DNA from: Leucobacter chinensis
GTDB lineage: Bacteria; Actinomycetota; Actinomycetes; Actinomycetales; Microbacteriaceae
Length of the DNA stretch: 64,000 nucleotides
Assembly (NCBI RefSeq): GCF_019049105.1
Contig: NZ_JAHQZR010000015.1
Span: forward strand, 1-64,000
Direction: 5' to 3'
Numbering within the stretch: the stretch's first letter is position 1; each line of letters begins with the position of its first letter. Shown piece by piece: positions 16,154 through 24,020 of this stretch. The translations under genes and the position numbers were made by a program. The notes below the pieces were generated by a model. It did not search any database, was not told where the DNA came from, and saw only the letters and a list, made by a program, of their open reading frames with translations.

Positions 16154-17155
16154 CTATCGCCCCGCGCCCCGCCCCTCGCGGCGCAGCAGCGACAGCGTCA
16201 GGTAGGCGCCGCCGAGCGTCACGGTCACGGCGCCGACCGGGATCTGGGTTGGCGCGAAGGCGTGGGCCGCGACCCAGTCGGCGGCGCTCAAGAGGAGCGC
16301 TCCGACGAGGGCGGCCGCCGCGATGGGCGCCTGGCGCGGCAGCAGCGTTCGGGCGAGGTGGGGTGCGGCGAGGGCGACGAACAGAATGGGGCCGGCGACC
16401 GCGGTGGTGATGGCGGTGAGTAGCACGGCGCAGCCGATGAGGGCGCCCTTCGTGAGGCGCACGCGCATGCCGAGGGCGGTGGCGAGGTCGTCGCCGAGGG
16501 TGAGAATGCGCAGCTTCGAGCTGAGCACCGCCGTGATGATGCCGGTGATGGCGAGCACGATGAGGGCCGGGGTGGCCTGCGACCAACGCACGTTGTCGAG
16601 GGTTCCGGCGGCCCAGATCGAGCCGGTGGTTGCCGTCGCGGTGTCGGTTTTGTAGAGCAGCCAGGTGTTGAGGGCACCGAGGATCGCGCCGACCGCGATG
16701 CCGGTGAGCAAGAAGTTGCGGCCCGAGAGGCTGCCGCTCGTGAGGGCGAGCACGATGGCCGCGGTGACGAGCCCTCCCGCGAGCGACGAGGTGGCGAGCG
16801 CGGCGAAGGTGGGGGCGGGCACGAGCGCGAGCAGGATGAGCACGCCCGTGAAGGCGCCGGTGTTGAAGCCGACGACGTCGGGGCTTCCGAGGGGGTTTCG
16901 GGTGAGCGACTGAAAGATTGCTCCGGCAGCGCCGAGCGCCGCGCCAAAGGCGATGGCGGTGAGCGCGCGGGGCATGCGCCAGTTGCGCACGACGGTCTGC
17001 GTAAACTCGCTGCCCTTGCCGGTGATGCCAGACCACACCTCGGCGGGGGTGAGCGCGAGATCGCCCGCGGCGAGGGCCGCGAGAAGAATGGCGACCAGGA
17101 GGGCGCTGGCGATGATCCACCGCAGTATCGGGGTGTTCTGGGTGCGGGGCTTCAT
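16154..17155 (-). CDS. Iron-siderophore ABC transporter permease (FecCD family), second subunit
   Basis: A 333-residue FecCD-type permease with many hydrophobic segments. Family motifs are WRMPRALTAIAFGAALGAAGAIFQSLTRNPLGSPDVVGFNTGA and the cytosolic GDDLATALGMRV that contacts an ATPase. The start ATG 17155 overlaps the stop of the first permease (ATGA), with AGGAAG upstream; the open frame continuing past this point is not coding. It should pair with the neighbouring permease as a heterodimer. No FecE-type ATPase gene follows; the operon ends here at the palindromic element, so the ATPase must be encoded elsewhere. Confidence 0.9.
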   Translation of the reverse strand: MKPRTQNTPILRWIIASALLVAILLAALAAGDLALTPAEVWSGITGKGSEFTQTVVRNWRMPRALTAIAFGAALGAAGAIFQSLTRNPLGSPDVVGFNTGAFTGVLILLALVPAPTFAALATSSLAGGLVTAAIVLALTSGSLSGRNFLLTGIAVGAILGALNTWLLYKTDTATATTGSIWAAGTLDNVRWSQATPALIVLAITGIITAVLSSKLRILTLGDDLATALGMRVRLTKGALIGCAVLLTAITTAVAGPILFVALAAPHLARTLLPRQAPIAAAALVGALLLSAADWVAAHAFAPTQIPVGAVTVTLGGAYLTLSLLRREGRGAGR

Positions 17156-18171
17156 CGTTTCTTCCTGAGCAAGATGAGCAGTACGGGGGCGCCGATCGCG
17201 GCGGCAACGACGCCGACCGGCAGCTCGCCCGGCCACAGCACGACGCGGGCGAGGGTGTCGGCGGCGAGCACGAGCACGGGGCCCGCGAGCACGCTCATGA
17301 GCAGTACGCGCGTGGTGTTCGGCCCGGTGAAGGGGCGCACGAGGTGCGGCACCATGAGGCCAACGAAGCCGATGGGGCCGGCGATCGCGGTGGCCCCGCC
17401 CACGAGTAGGGCGGTCGCAACGCCGGTTCCCGCGCGGGTGAGCATGGGGTGGGTGCCAAGGCTGCTCGCGAGTTCGTCGCCGAGCGCGAGGGCGCCGAGG
17501 GGCCTCGCAAGCATGAGGGCGATGACGATGCCGAGGCCGAGCACCGGGAGGCTCTGGGCGATGACCGCCTGATTGGGGCTCGCGAGCGAGCCGGCCGACC
17601 AAGCCCGCATGGCGTCGAGCAGCCTGGGGTTGATGAGAGTCATGGCCGACTGCACGCCCGCGATGGTCATGCTGAAGGCGACTCCGGCGAGAATGAGCTG
17701 CGAACCCTGGGCCCGGCCCCTGAGGCCGAGGCCGAGCACGATCGCGGTCACGATTGCCGCGCCCACGACCGCTGCCGTCGCGATGCCGGTCGCCGAGGTC
17801 ACGCCCCAGAAACTCATCGCTAAGACGACCGCGAAGGCCGAGCCGGCGCTCACTCCCAGAAGGCCCGGGTCGGCGAGCGGGTTGCGGGTCATGCCCTGCA
17901 TGAGGGCGCCCGCGGCTCCGAGCGCCGACCCGACGAGTATGGCGGCGAGCGTGCGGGGCACGCGCACCTGCCACACGAGCAGCGTGAGGTCGTCGCTCGC
18001 GGTGCCCGACACCAGCTCGCCGAACTCGGCGGGGGTGATGGGGCGGGAGCCGACGAGCACGCTCACGATGCCGAGTGCGACGACGAGCGCCGCGAGGGTG
18101 AGCCCCGCCCCGAGAAGGCGAAGTGCGTGCGGTGCAGCTGAGCGCCCACCTTCCCGGAGCGAGGGGATCAC
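17152..18171 (-). CDS. Iron-siderophore ABC transporter permease (FecCD family), first subunit
   Basis: A 339-residue FecCD permease. Signatures are WQVRVPRTLAAILVGSALGAAGALMQGMTRNPLADPGLLG and LGDELASSLGT for ATPase docking, then GFVGLMVPHLVR. The start is GTG 18171, which overlaps the binding-protein stop as GTGA; a longer frame upstream lies inside the binding-protein gene and is not used. The N-terminal about 15 residues are hydrophilic before the first membrane helix. Together with the following permease it forms the channel for a ferric siderophore delivered by the lipoprotein. Confidence 0.9.
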   Translation of the reverse strand: MIPSLREGGRSAAPHALRLLGAGLTLAALVVALGIVSVLVGSRPITPAEFGELVSGTASDDLTLLVWQVRVPRTLAAILVGSALGAAGALMQGMTRNPLADPGLLGVSAGSAFAVVLAMSFWGVTSATGIATAAVVGAAIVTAIVLGLGLRGRAQGSQLILAGVAFSMTIAGVQSAMTLINPRLLDAMRAWSAGSLASPNQAVIAQSLPVLGLGIVIALMLARPLGALALGDELASSLGTHPMLTRAGTGVATALLVGGATAIAGPIGFVGLMVPHLVRPFTGPNTTRVLLMSVLAGPVLVLAADTLARVVLWPGELPVGVVAAAIGAPVLLILLRKKR

Positions 18172-19187
18172 TTGGCCGAGATGAGTTCGAGGCCGGGGCG
18201 AAGCTCGTCGAGCAGCCACGGCACCGAGGTCACGTTCGGGTCTTGCAGTGCGGTCGCGGCTTCAAGCCCGACGGGCACGTAGCGCTCGCTCATGATGGGC
18301 TGGGCCGAAACGATGGGATCTTTCTCGAACTTCTCTTGCAGCGCATCTGACTGGAAGGTCATGAAGAGCGCGCCGGCGTCGTTGAAGAGCGGCGCTTGCT
18401 CGAAGCTCACGTCGATTGAGCCGGGCACCGAGCCCTGCCCGCCGAGGTCGGTGACGGCCGGCAGCGAGACGAGACCGAGGCGCTGCATGAAGCGAGCGGT
18501 CACGTTGGCCTCTTCGACGAGCATGACGACGACGCCGTCGCGCGCCTGGCCGTACAAGAAGGTTCCGCCCTCGAGGCCGGGCAGCTCTTCGGTGATGTCT
18601 TCGATGGCCTTGTCGGCCGCGTCGATGAGCTTCTGCGCACCCTCGGTGTCGCCGAGCGCTTCGCCGACGCGCAGAGCCGATTCCTCGCTCGTTGCCGAGT
18701 AGAGCGCCTCGCTGTAGGTCACGACGGGCGCGATGTCGCTGAGCTGCTCGTAGAGCTTCTCGTCGACCGTGAAGGCGGCCGTCGCGAGAATGACGTCGGG
18801 CTTCGCCTGTGCGACCTGCTCGACGTTGATGTTCATCGGGTTGACCCAGGTGGTGTCGTCGCCGAGCGGATCGATGTAGGGCAGGTTTTTCTCGTCGCCA
18901 GCCCCGGCGATGCTCGTGAACGACTCGGGGGCCACGACAACGTTCGCCCCGAGGGCGCTCGCGAGTGCGACGTCGGCGTAGCCGAGCGTTGCGACGCGCT
19001 CTGGTTTCTCGTCGATCGTGACCTCACCGTAGACGTTCTTGAGGGTGACGGGAAAGCCCTGGGCTTCGGTCGTCGTGGTGTCGTCAGCCTTGGCGGTGTC
19101 GTCGGTGCTTGCCGAGCAGCCGCTCAGCAAGAGTGCCCCGGCAACGAGTGCCGAGAGCGCGGGGAAAAGGGGTTTGGTGCGGGTCAT
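18168..19187 (-). CDS. Ferric-siderophore-binding lipoprotein (FecB/FhuD-like)
   Basis: A 339-residue periplasmic-type binding protein anchored by lipid. The signal peptide ends in the lipobox LLSGC, followed by a Thr/Asp-rich linker, and then the TroA-like fold (PERVATLGYADVALASALGANVV; QAKPDVILATAAF; PWLLDELRPGLELI). It lies 28 bases after tetR in the same direction and overlaps the first permease gene by 4 bases, so tetR-fecB-fecC-fecD form one transcript. The ligand is a siderophore or haem-like iron chelate by context (siderophore reductase and IrtAB-like pair next door). Confidence 0.9.
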   Translation of the reverse strand: MTRTKPLFPALSALVAGALLLSGCSASTDDTAKADDTTTTEAQGFPVTLKNVYGEVTIDEKPERVATLGYADVALASALGANVVVAPESFTSIAGAGDEKNLPYIDPLGDDTTWVNPMNINVEQVAQAKPDVILATAAFTVDEKLYEQLSDIAPVVTYSEALYSATSEESALRVGEALGDTEGAQKLIDAADKAIEDITEELPGLEGGTFLYGQARDGVVVMLVEEANVTARFMQRLGLVSLPAVTDLGGQGSVPGSIDVSFEQAPLFNDAGALFMTFQSDALQEKFEKDPIVSAQPIMSERYVPVGLEAATALQDPNVTSVPWLLDELRPGLELISAK

Positions 19188-19215
19188 GCGTGTTCTTTCT
19201 GCTTCGTGGTGTGGG

Positions 19216-19815
19216 CTATGCGATGGTGAGTGTTTGGGCTGCCGCGCGCAGGATTGCGGCGGGCGTGGCGGTGGCGTCGAGCTCGGCCCAGCGCGGGGCG
19301 AGCTTCGTGACGAGCGGCACCTGCTCGGCCGCCGCAGGGTCAGGCAGGTGCGCCGGGCCGCTCTCGCGCTTTGCGTTGGTGATGGTCGCGGTGCCGAGAA
19401 TCGTCGCGAACATCGTGCGGTAAAAGATGAAGGCTTCGTCGTCGGTGTGACCGGCTCGGTGCGCGCAGGCGATGAACCCCTCGGGAAAGGTGAGGCCAGC
19501 CGGGCTCGCGAGGCGGCCCGATGAAATGAGGCGGATCATCCACGGGTGATCCGCCAAGAAATCATGCAGGCAGAGGGCGAGGTCAACCGCGCTATCGACG
19601 GGATCGCCTGTTGGCTCAGGAAATTCGATGGTGCGCGAGACGCGATCGACGAGCGCGAGGAGCAGCTCGTCGCGGTTTGCGAAGTAACGGTAGAGGGCCA
19701 TGGGCGTGACGCCGAGCCCCGTCGCGAGGGTGCGCATCGAGAGGGCGGCCTCGCCGTCGCGCTCGATCAGGCGCATGGCCTCGGCGATGATTGCTTCGTG
19801 TTGCAGCTTGCTCAC
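19216..19815 (-). CDS. TetR family regulator of the siderophore locus
   Basis: A 199-residue repressor. The N-terminal helix-turn-helix reads EAALSMRTLATGLGVTPMALYRYFANRDELL. The C-terminal ligand domain is helical and resembles the tetracycline-repressor C-terminal type. The start is GTG 19815 with GGAGG 5 bases upstream. It is the first gene of the fecBCD transcript and diverges from the ABC half-transporter genes. Two dyads in the 54-base gap provide a ready operator, so it probably represses both directions. TetR control of iron uptake instead of, or on top of, DtxR/Fur is notable; the ligand may be the siderophore. Confidence 0.9.
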   Translation of the reverse strand: MSKLQHEAIIAEAMRLIERDGEAALSMRTLATGLGVTPMALYRYFANRDELLLALVDRVSRTIEFPEPTGDPVDSAVDLALCLHDFLADHPWMIRLISSGRLASPAGLTFPEGFIACAHRAGHTDDEAFIFYRTMFATILGTATITNAKRESGPAHLPDPAAAEQVPLVTKLAPRWAELDATATPAAILRAAAQTLTIA

Positions 19816-19831
19816 GCATACCTCCGATGAA

Positions 19832-19849
19832 AGTTAGGACGCCCTAACT
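19832..19849. promoter_or_regulatory. Probable TetR operator (AGTTAGG-N4-CCTAACT)
   Basis: Perfect 7-bp inverted arms flank ACGC and are followed directly by the 12-bp palindrome TATACGCGTATA (19849-19860). The dyad overlaps the -35 region of the rightward promoter and the -10 region of the leftward promoter. It is the only strong dyad pair in the divergent gap. Confidence 0.65.
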
Positions 19850-19862
19850 ATACGCGTATACT
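19834..19862 (+). promoter_or_regulatory. Promoter of the ABC half-transporter operon, likely leaderless
   Basis: TTAGGA (19834-19839), a 17-bp spacer and TATACT (19857-19862) place the transcript start at about 19869-19870, at the GTG start codon itself. No ribosome site precedes that codon. I infer a leaderless mRNA. Confidence 0.5.
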
Positions 19863-19876
19863 TTCTGATGTGACAA
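19847..19876 (-). promoter_or_regulatory. Promoter of the tetR-fecBCD operon
   Basis: On the minus strand TTGTCA (19876-19871), an 18-bp spacer and TATAGT (19852-19847) form a good promoter that overlaps the rightward one. The -35 lies inside the first codons of the divergent transporter gene, and the TetR dyad covers the -10 and start region. Confidence 0.5.
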
Positions 19877-21504
19877 CACCAACACCAAGGCCAAACCAGA
19901 ACCTTCGGGCTGCGCTCAGGCCGGCGCTGCCAACGCTCGGCGCTGCTGTGGGCACCGCCGTACTCGCGGCGCTAGCAACGCTCGCCGCGACCTACTGCAC
20001 GGTGCTCATGATCGGCGAGGCGAGCGGCCAGAGAGCCCTCGTCGCCTGCGGGCTGTTCGTCGTCGCGGCACTGCTTGGGGCCCTCGCATCGTGGCTCTCG
20101 CACCACGCCGAGGCGCGCTTCGAGGCGAGACTTCGCCGCGAGGTCGCTGCCCACATGATGCGCCTTCCTTCGACACGGCTCAGCGAGCTCACGAGCGACC
20201 AGCTGCGCCGCCTCGTCGCCGACGAGATCGCGGCATTGCACCACATGGTCGCGCACCTGCCGGGCGAGATCGCGACGATGATCGTCGTGCCTCTCGGCGC
20301 GGTTGCGCTGCTCGTCGCGCTCGCGGGCCCCACGGCCCTCGCTGCGCTCGTGCCTGGCGTGCTCGCGGCGGTGCTCTACCTGACGGTCATTCCGAAGCTT
20401 TCGGCAAAACACGGCGCCGAGCGTGGCATCGTCATGGGTGAGATCACGCAGGCGGTCGACGAGTACGCCCGCGGCATTCACATTTACCGCAGCTACGGTG
20501 CGGGGGCCGGGTCGCTCGCCGAGTTCGAGCGTGCCGCAGGCCGCTTCACGACCGGCATGGTGGCCTGGGTGAAGCGCGTGGCGACTCCCGCCGCGGTTGC
20601 CGTCGCGCTGCTGCAGGCCGCGGCGAGCTACGCGATCGCCTACGCCGTGGGCTTCGGGCACGATACCCAAACGCTCGCCGCCATGCTGCTGCTGAGCCTC
20701 GCGCTCGTGACCCCGGCCCTGAAGCTCGGCCACGGCCTCGACTACGTCGCGAGCGGGCGCGTTGCGGCCACGCGCATCGCGGCCTTTCTCGCAGAGCCCA
20801 CGCTCGGGACGGGCACCGAGAAAGCCCCGGAGCTCCCGACCGGAGCCATGCTGCGTGGCATCACGGTGCTCGCGGGAGAACGCCCGCTCGTCGAAGGACT
20901 CGACGCGACCTTCGCGCCGGGGAGGCTCACCGCGGTCACGGGGCCGAGCGGGGCGGGCAAGAGCACGCTCCTGCGCGTGCTCGCGGGCGTCGTCACACCG
21001 GCCGCGGGCGAGGCGACACTCGGCGGGGTTCCGGTGCGCGAGCTGAGCGACGAGGCGCGCCTCGCGACCCTCTCACTCGTGCCGCAAGGCCTCGGGGTGC
21101 TGCCAGCGACGGTGCGCGAGAACCTGCTGCTTGCTCGGCCCGGCGCGGGCGACGAGGAATGCCGCGAGGCGCTTTTTCGAGCGCAACTCGGCCCAGACTC
21201 CGGGGTCGGTCTCGACACGAACGCCCGCGAGCTCTCGGGCGGCCAGCGGCAGCGCGTCGCCCTCGCGAGAGCCTTTCTCGCCGACGCCCCCTGCCTACTC
21301 GTCGACGAACCGACGAGCGCCCTCGACCGGGCGACCGGCGAGGCGGTGTGGGCCGAGCTGGAACGGCTGGCCCACGAGCAGGGCAAGACCGTGGTCGCCG
21401 TCACTCACGACGCGGCGCTCGCGGCCAGGGCTGATGTTGAGTGCCGGGTGCAGCCCGCGACGCACGCGGCCGCACGCGACGAATCGAAAGGGAGCGCACG
21501 ATGA
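19870..21504 (+). CDS. ABC half-transporter (permease-ATPase fusion), siderophore type, first of pair
   Basis: A 544-residue exporter-fold ABC protein. A membrane domain of about six helices covers residues 15-310. The nucleotide-binding domain then has Walker A GPSGAGKSTLL, signature ELSGGQRQRVALARAF, Walker [13 protein letters not shown] and the switch His in AVTHD. Paired with the next gene and a siderophore reductase, it matches the IrtA/IrtB and YbtP/YbtQ group that import ferric siderophores despite their exporter fold. The start is GTG 19870 (an ATG two bases earlier is out of frame), probably leaderless. The stop overlaps the next start (ATGA). Confidence 0.88.
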   Translation: MTTPTPRPNQNLRAALRPALPTLGAAVGTAVLAALATLAATYCTVLMIGEASGQRALVACGLFVVAALLGALASWLSHHAEARFEARLRREVAAHMMRLPSTRLSELTSDQLRRLVADEIAALHHMVAHLPGEIATMIVVPLGAVALLVALAGPTALAALVPGVLAAVLYLTVIPKLSAKHGAERGIVMGEITQAVDEYARGIHIYRSYGAGAGSLAEFERAAGRFTTGMVAWVKRVATPAAVAVALLQAAASYAIAYAVGFGHDTQTLAAMLLLSLALVTPALKLGHGLDYVASGRVAATRIAAFLAEPTLGTGTEKAPELPTGAMLRGITVLAGERPLVEGLDATFAPGRLTAVTGPSGAGKSTLLRVLAGVVTPAAGEATLGGVPVRELSDEARLATLSLVPQGLGVLPATVRENLLLARPGAGDEECREALFRAQLGPDSGVGLDTNARELSGGQRQRVALARAFLADAPCLLVDEPTSALDRATGEAVWAELERLAHEQGKTVVAVTHDAALAARADVECRVQPATHAAARDESKGSAR

Positions 21505-23102
21505 CCGAGACCACCCGCACGTTCAGACCACTGCTCGGCACGCTGCCGGCGCCCGCCCGCCGCAGGGTCGCGGCCGTTGCCCTCGGGTGGGTGCTCGTCG
21601 CCCTCACCGAGGTCGCCGCCTACACCGTGCTCGCCCTCGCGATTCGTGACGGCTGGGGCGTCGCCCCGGTGCTCGCGGCCGCGAGCGTCGCGCTCGTGGT
21701 CACGGTCGTCGTGACGCGTTCGGGCTACCTCGCCGGTGCCTTCATCGCGGGCGACCTCTACGAAAGCCTCGGAGCGACGTTGGCCAGGGCAAAGCTCTCG
21801 TGGTTTGGGTCAGGGAACCGCTCGCTCGTGACCCAGGTCGCCGGCTGGGCGATTCCCTCGCTCATGGGGGTTCCCGCGCACCAGCTGCAAACGCTCATTC
21901 TTGCCCCGCTCATTCCGCTCGCGAGCGTCGGGGCGATCTGGTTCGTGATTGGCGGGGGCGAGGCGTTGCTCGTTGCCGCGTTGCTCGTCGTCGCGCTCAC
22001 CGCACAGGTGTTTGCGCAGCGTTCGCTCGCAAGGGCCGATGCCGCGAGGCACGAGAGCGAGGCGGCTGCAACGGCCGCGACGCTCGAACTCGTCGAGCAC
22101 CTCGAACTCATGCGGGTGACCGCTGGCCCCGCCGGGGCGCTGCACCGGGCCGAGCGCGCCTGGGGCGCTGCCGAGCGAGATATGGCCGCGACGAACGGCG
22201 CTGCGGCCCCCGCGACGTTCATCTCGGCGCTCGCCGCCGCCGCGCCGCTCGCTGGCGTGCTGTGCCTGCTGGGCTTCGCCCCGCAGGGCTTCGCCCCCGC
22301 CACGGCCCTCGCCCTCGTCATCCTGACAGCCCGTGCGAGCGCGCCGATCGACGACCTCGCGCTCATCGGCATCGCGATCACCGACACGCGCGCGAGCCTC
22401 GGCGCCTACGCGAGCGTTGCGGCGGCCCCCTCGCTTCCTGCGGCGGCGAAGCCGGAGCGTGCCGAGGGCAACCGCATCGAGCTCGCCCAGGCAGGTCAGG
22501 ATGGCCGACTGCGCCCCGTGAGCGCCACGATCGACGAGGCCTCGCGCGTGCACATCGCCGGGCCGAGCGGGGCGGGCAAGAGCACCCTGCTCGGTCTCAT
22601 CATGCGCTTCGACGACCCGACGACGGGCGCCGTGAGGCTCGGCGGTGCGCCCCTCACGAGCCTGGGCGAGGGCGAGATCACGAGCCGCATCGCCTACGTG
22701 CCCCAGGAGCCGACGGTGTTCACGGGCACCCTCGCCGAGAACATTCGGCTCGGCGACCCCGAGGCGAGTGACGACGAGGTGTTGCGGGCAGCGCACGATG
22801 CCTGCCTCGGCGAGGTGCTCGCGAGGGATCCCGAGGGGCTTTCGCAGCAGGTCGGAACCCGCGGTGAGCGCCTCTCCGGCGGCGAACGCCAGCGCGTCGC
22901 GATTGCCCGAGCACTCGTCAAACAGGCGCCCATCGTCGTGCTCGACGAGGCAACGGCAGCGCTCGACGAGGCCACCGAACGCCGCGTCGCCGAGGCCTTC
23001 TCAGCGCGCGAATCGACCCTGCTTATCGTCACCCACCGCGACCCCGCCGTCTGGCGCCCAACCCACACGATCACCCTCGACGAAAGAGCAGATCTCGCAT
23101 GA
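21501..23102 (+). CDS. ABC half-transporter (permease-ATPase fusion), siderophore type, second of pair
   Basis: A 533-residue partner of the preceding protein. The membrane domain is about residues 25-300. The ATPase domain has [48 protein letters not shown] and IVTHRD. Start ATG 21501 overlaps the upstream stop by 4 bases with GGGAG before it; an extended frame upstream is not used. It overlaps the siderophore reductase gene by 4 bases. The two half-transporters should form a heterodimer that moves a ferric siderophore, probably after hand-off from the FecB-type lipoprotein or from another route. Confidence 0.88.
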   Translation: MTETTRTFRPLLGTLPAPARRRVAAVALGWVLVALTEVAAYTVLALAIRDGWGVAPVLAAASVALVVTVVVTRSGYLAGAFIAGDLYESLGATLARAKLSWFGSGNRSLVTQVAGWAIPSLMGVPAHQLQTLILAPLIPLASVGAIWFVIGGGEALLVAALLVVALTAQVFAQRSLARADAARHESEAAATAATLELVEHLELMRVTAGPAGALHRAERAWGAAERDMAATNGAAAPATFISALAAAAPLAGVLCLLGFAPQGFAPATALALVILTARASAPIDDLALIGIAITDTRASLGAYASVAAAPSLPAAAKPERAEGNRIELAQAGQDGRLRPVSATIDEASRVHIAGPSGAGKSTLLGLIMRFDDPTTGAVRLGGAPLTSLGEGEITSRIAYVPQEPTVFTGTLAENIRLGDPEASDDEVLRAAHDACLGEVLARDPEGLSQQVGTRGERLSGGERQRVAIARALVKQAPIVVLDEATAALDEATERRVAEAFSARESTLLIVTHRDPAVWRPTHTITLDERADLA

Positions 23103-23956
23103 CCACGCTTCGACACCGCATTCGCGAGCTGAGCCAGGCCTCGCGCAGCCCCGTCATCGCGACCGCGACCATCACCTCGCTCACGGAGGCGACGCCCGGC
23201 TACACCTGCGTCACCCTCGAGAGTGAGGCGCTCGCCGACTACGCCCCGACCTTGCCCGCCGACGCGGTCAAGATCGCCGTGCCCGGTGCCGGCGAGGCCC
23301 CCGAGCTGCGCGCCATGACGGTTGCGAGGCGGCCATCGCCCACGAGCATCGAGATCGAGGTGCTGCGGCACGATGGTGGCATTGTGGGGCCGTGGATCGC
23401 CGCTGCCAAGCCCGGTGACACCGTCGAGGTGTACGCTGTGCGCCGGGAGCACGCGCTTGGCGACGGGGTCACGCGGCACCTCATCGTCGCCGACTCGAGC
23501 GCGCTGCCCGCTGCCGCCTCGATTGTGGCGGCGATTCCCCGCGACCACCGCATCTCGCTCATCGCCGAAACCCCCGCTGCCGAGCGGTCGCGGGAGCTCC
23601 TGCCAGCGCACCCCGGCCTTCGCGTCACGCTGCTGAGGGGAAACGAGTGGAACGAAGAACGGGTTGCCGGTCTCGTTCGTGCCGAGCCCATTGAGCCCGG
23701 CGATCCGCTGCAATCGTGGATCGCGGCCGAGGCCGAAATCGTCGCCCGCCTGCGCCGGCAACTGCGCGAGGCTGGTCACCCGCGCGACCACCTTTTCGCG
23801 GCGGCTTACTGGAAGGCGGGGCGTGACAGCACAGCCCGGGACCGGCTCATCGGTGAGGCCTTCGCCGAGGCGGCGGCTCGCCAGGCTGATCTTGCCGACC
23901 CGAGCGTTCGTGGTGAGGTTGAATCGGCCGCCGATGCGAGAAAAGTTGCCCCGTGA
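23099..23956 (+). CDS. Siderophore-interacting protein / ferric-siderophore reductase (ViuB-like)
   Basis: A 285-residue flavin-dependent reductase of the SIP/ViuB family, which releases iron by reducing the ferric siderophore with NAD(P)H. The FAD-binding beta-barrel half contains LRAMTVARRP (family motif R-x-Y/M-T) and GIVGPWIAAAKPGD. The C-terminal half has HLIVADSSALPAAASIVAAIP and ends in FAAAYWKAGRDS, a SIP C-terminal signature. In mycobacterial IrtA this domain is fused to the transporter, whereas here it is a separate gene overlapping the second half-transporter by 4 bases. It acts in the cytosol at the membrane face. Confidence 0.9.
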   Translation: MTTLRHRIRELSQASRSPVIATATITSLTEATPGYTCVTLESEALADYAPTLPADAVKIAVPGAGEAPELRAMTVARRPSPTSIEIEVLRHDGGIVGPWIAAAKPGDTVEVYAVRREHALGDGVTRHLIVADSSALPAAASIVAAIPRDHRISLIAETPAAERSRELLPAHPGLRVTLLRGNEWNEERVAGLVRAEPIEPGDPLQSWIAAEAEIVARLRRQLREAGHPRDHLFAAAYWKAGRDSTARDRLIGEAFAEAAARQADLADPSVRGEVESAADARKVAP

Positions 23957-24020
23957 ACGAGGTAGTTTGGCCCCCAAAATATAACGCCCAATGTCGGTAG
24001 TGCGAACTACACTCATGGGT

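Noticed and set aside
17156-17974. N-terminal extension of the fecD frame to 606 residues
   Set aside because: The extension lies inside fecC in another frame and is Arg/Pro-rich nonsense; the fecD motifs begin at the ATG at 17155, which has a site and an ATGA overlap.
22694-24016. A 440-codon minus-strand frame
   Set aside because: It is antisense to the second half-transporter and reductase genes and has no recognisable domain.
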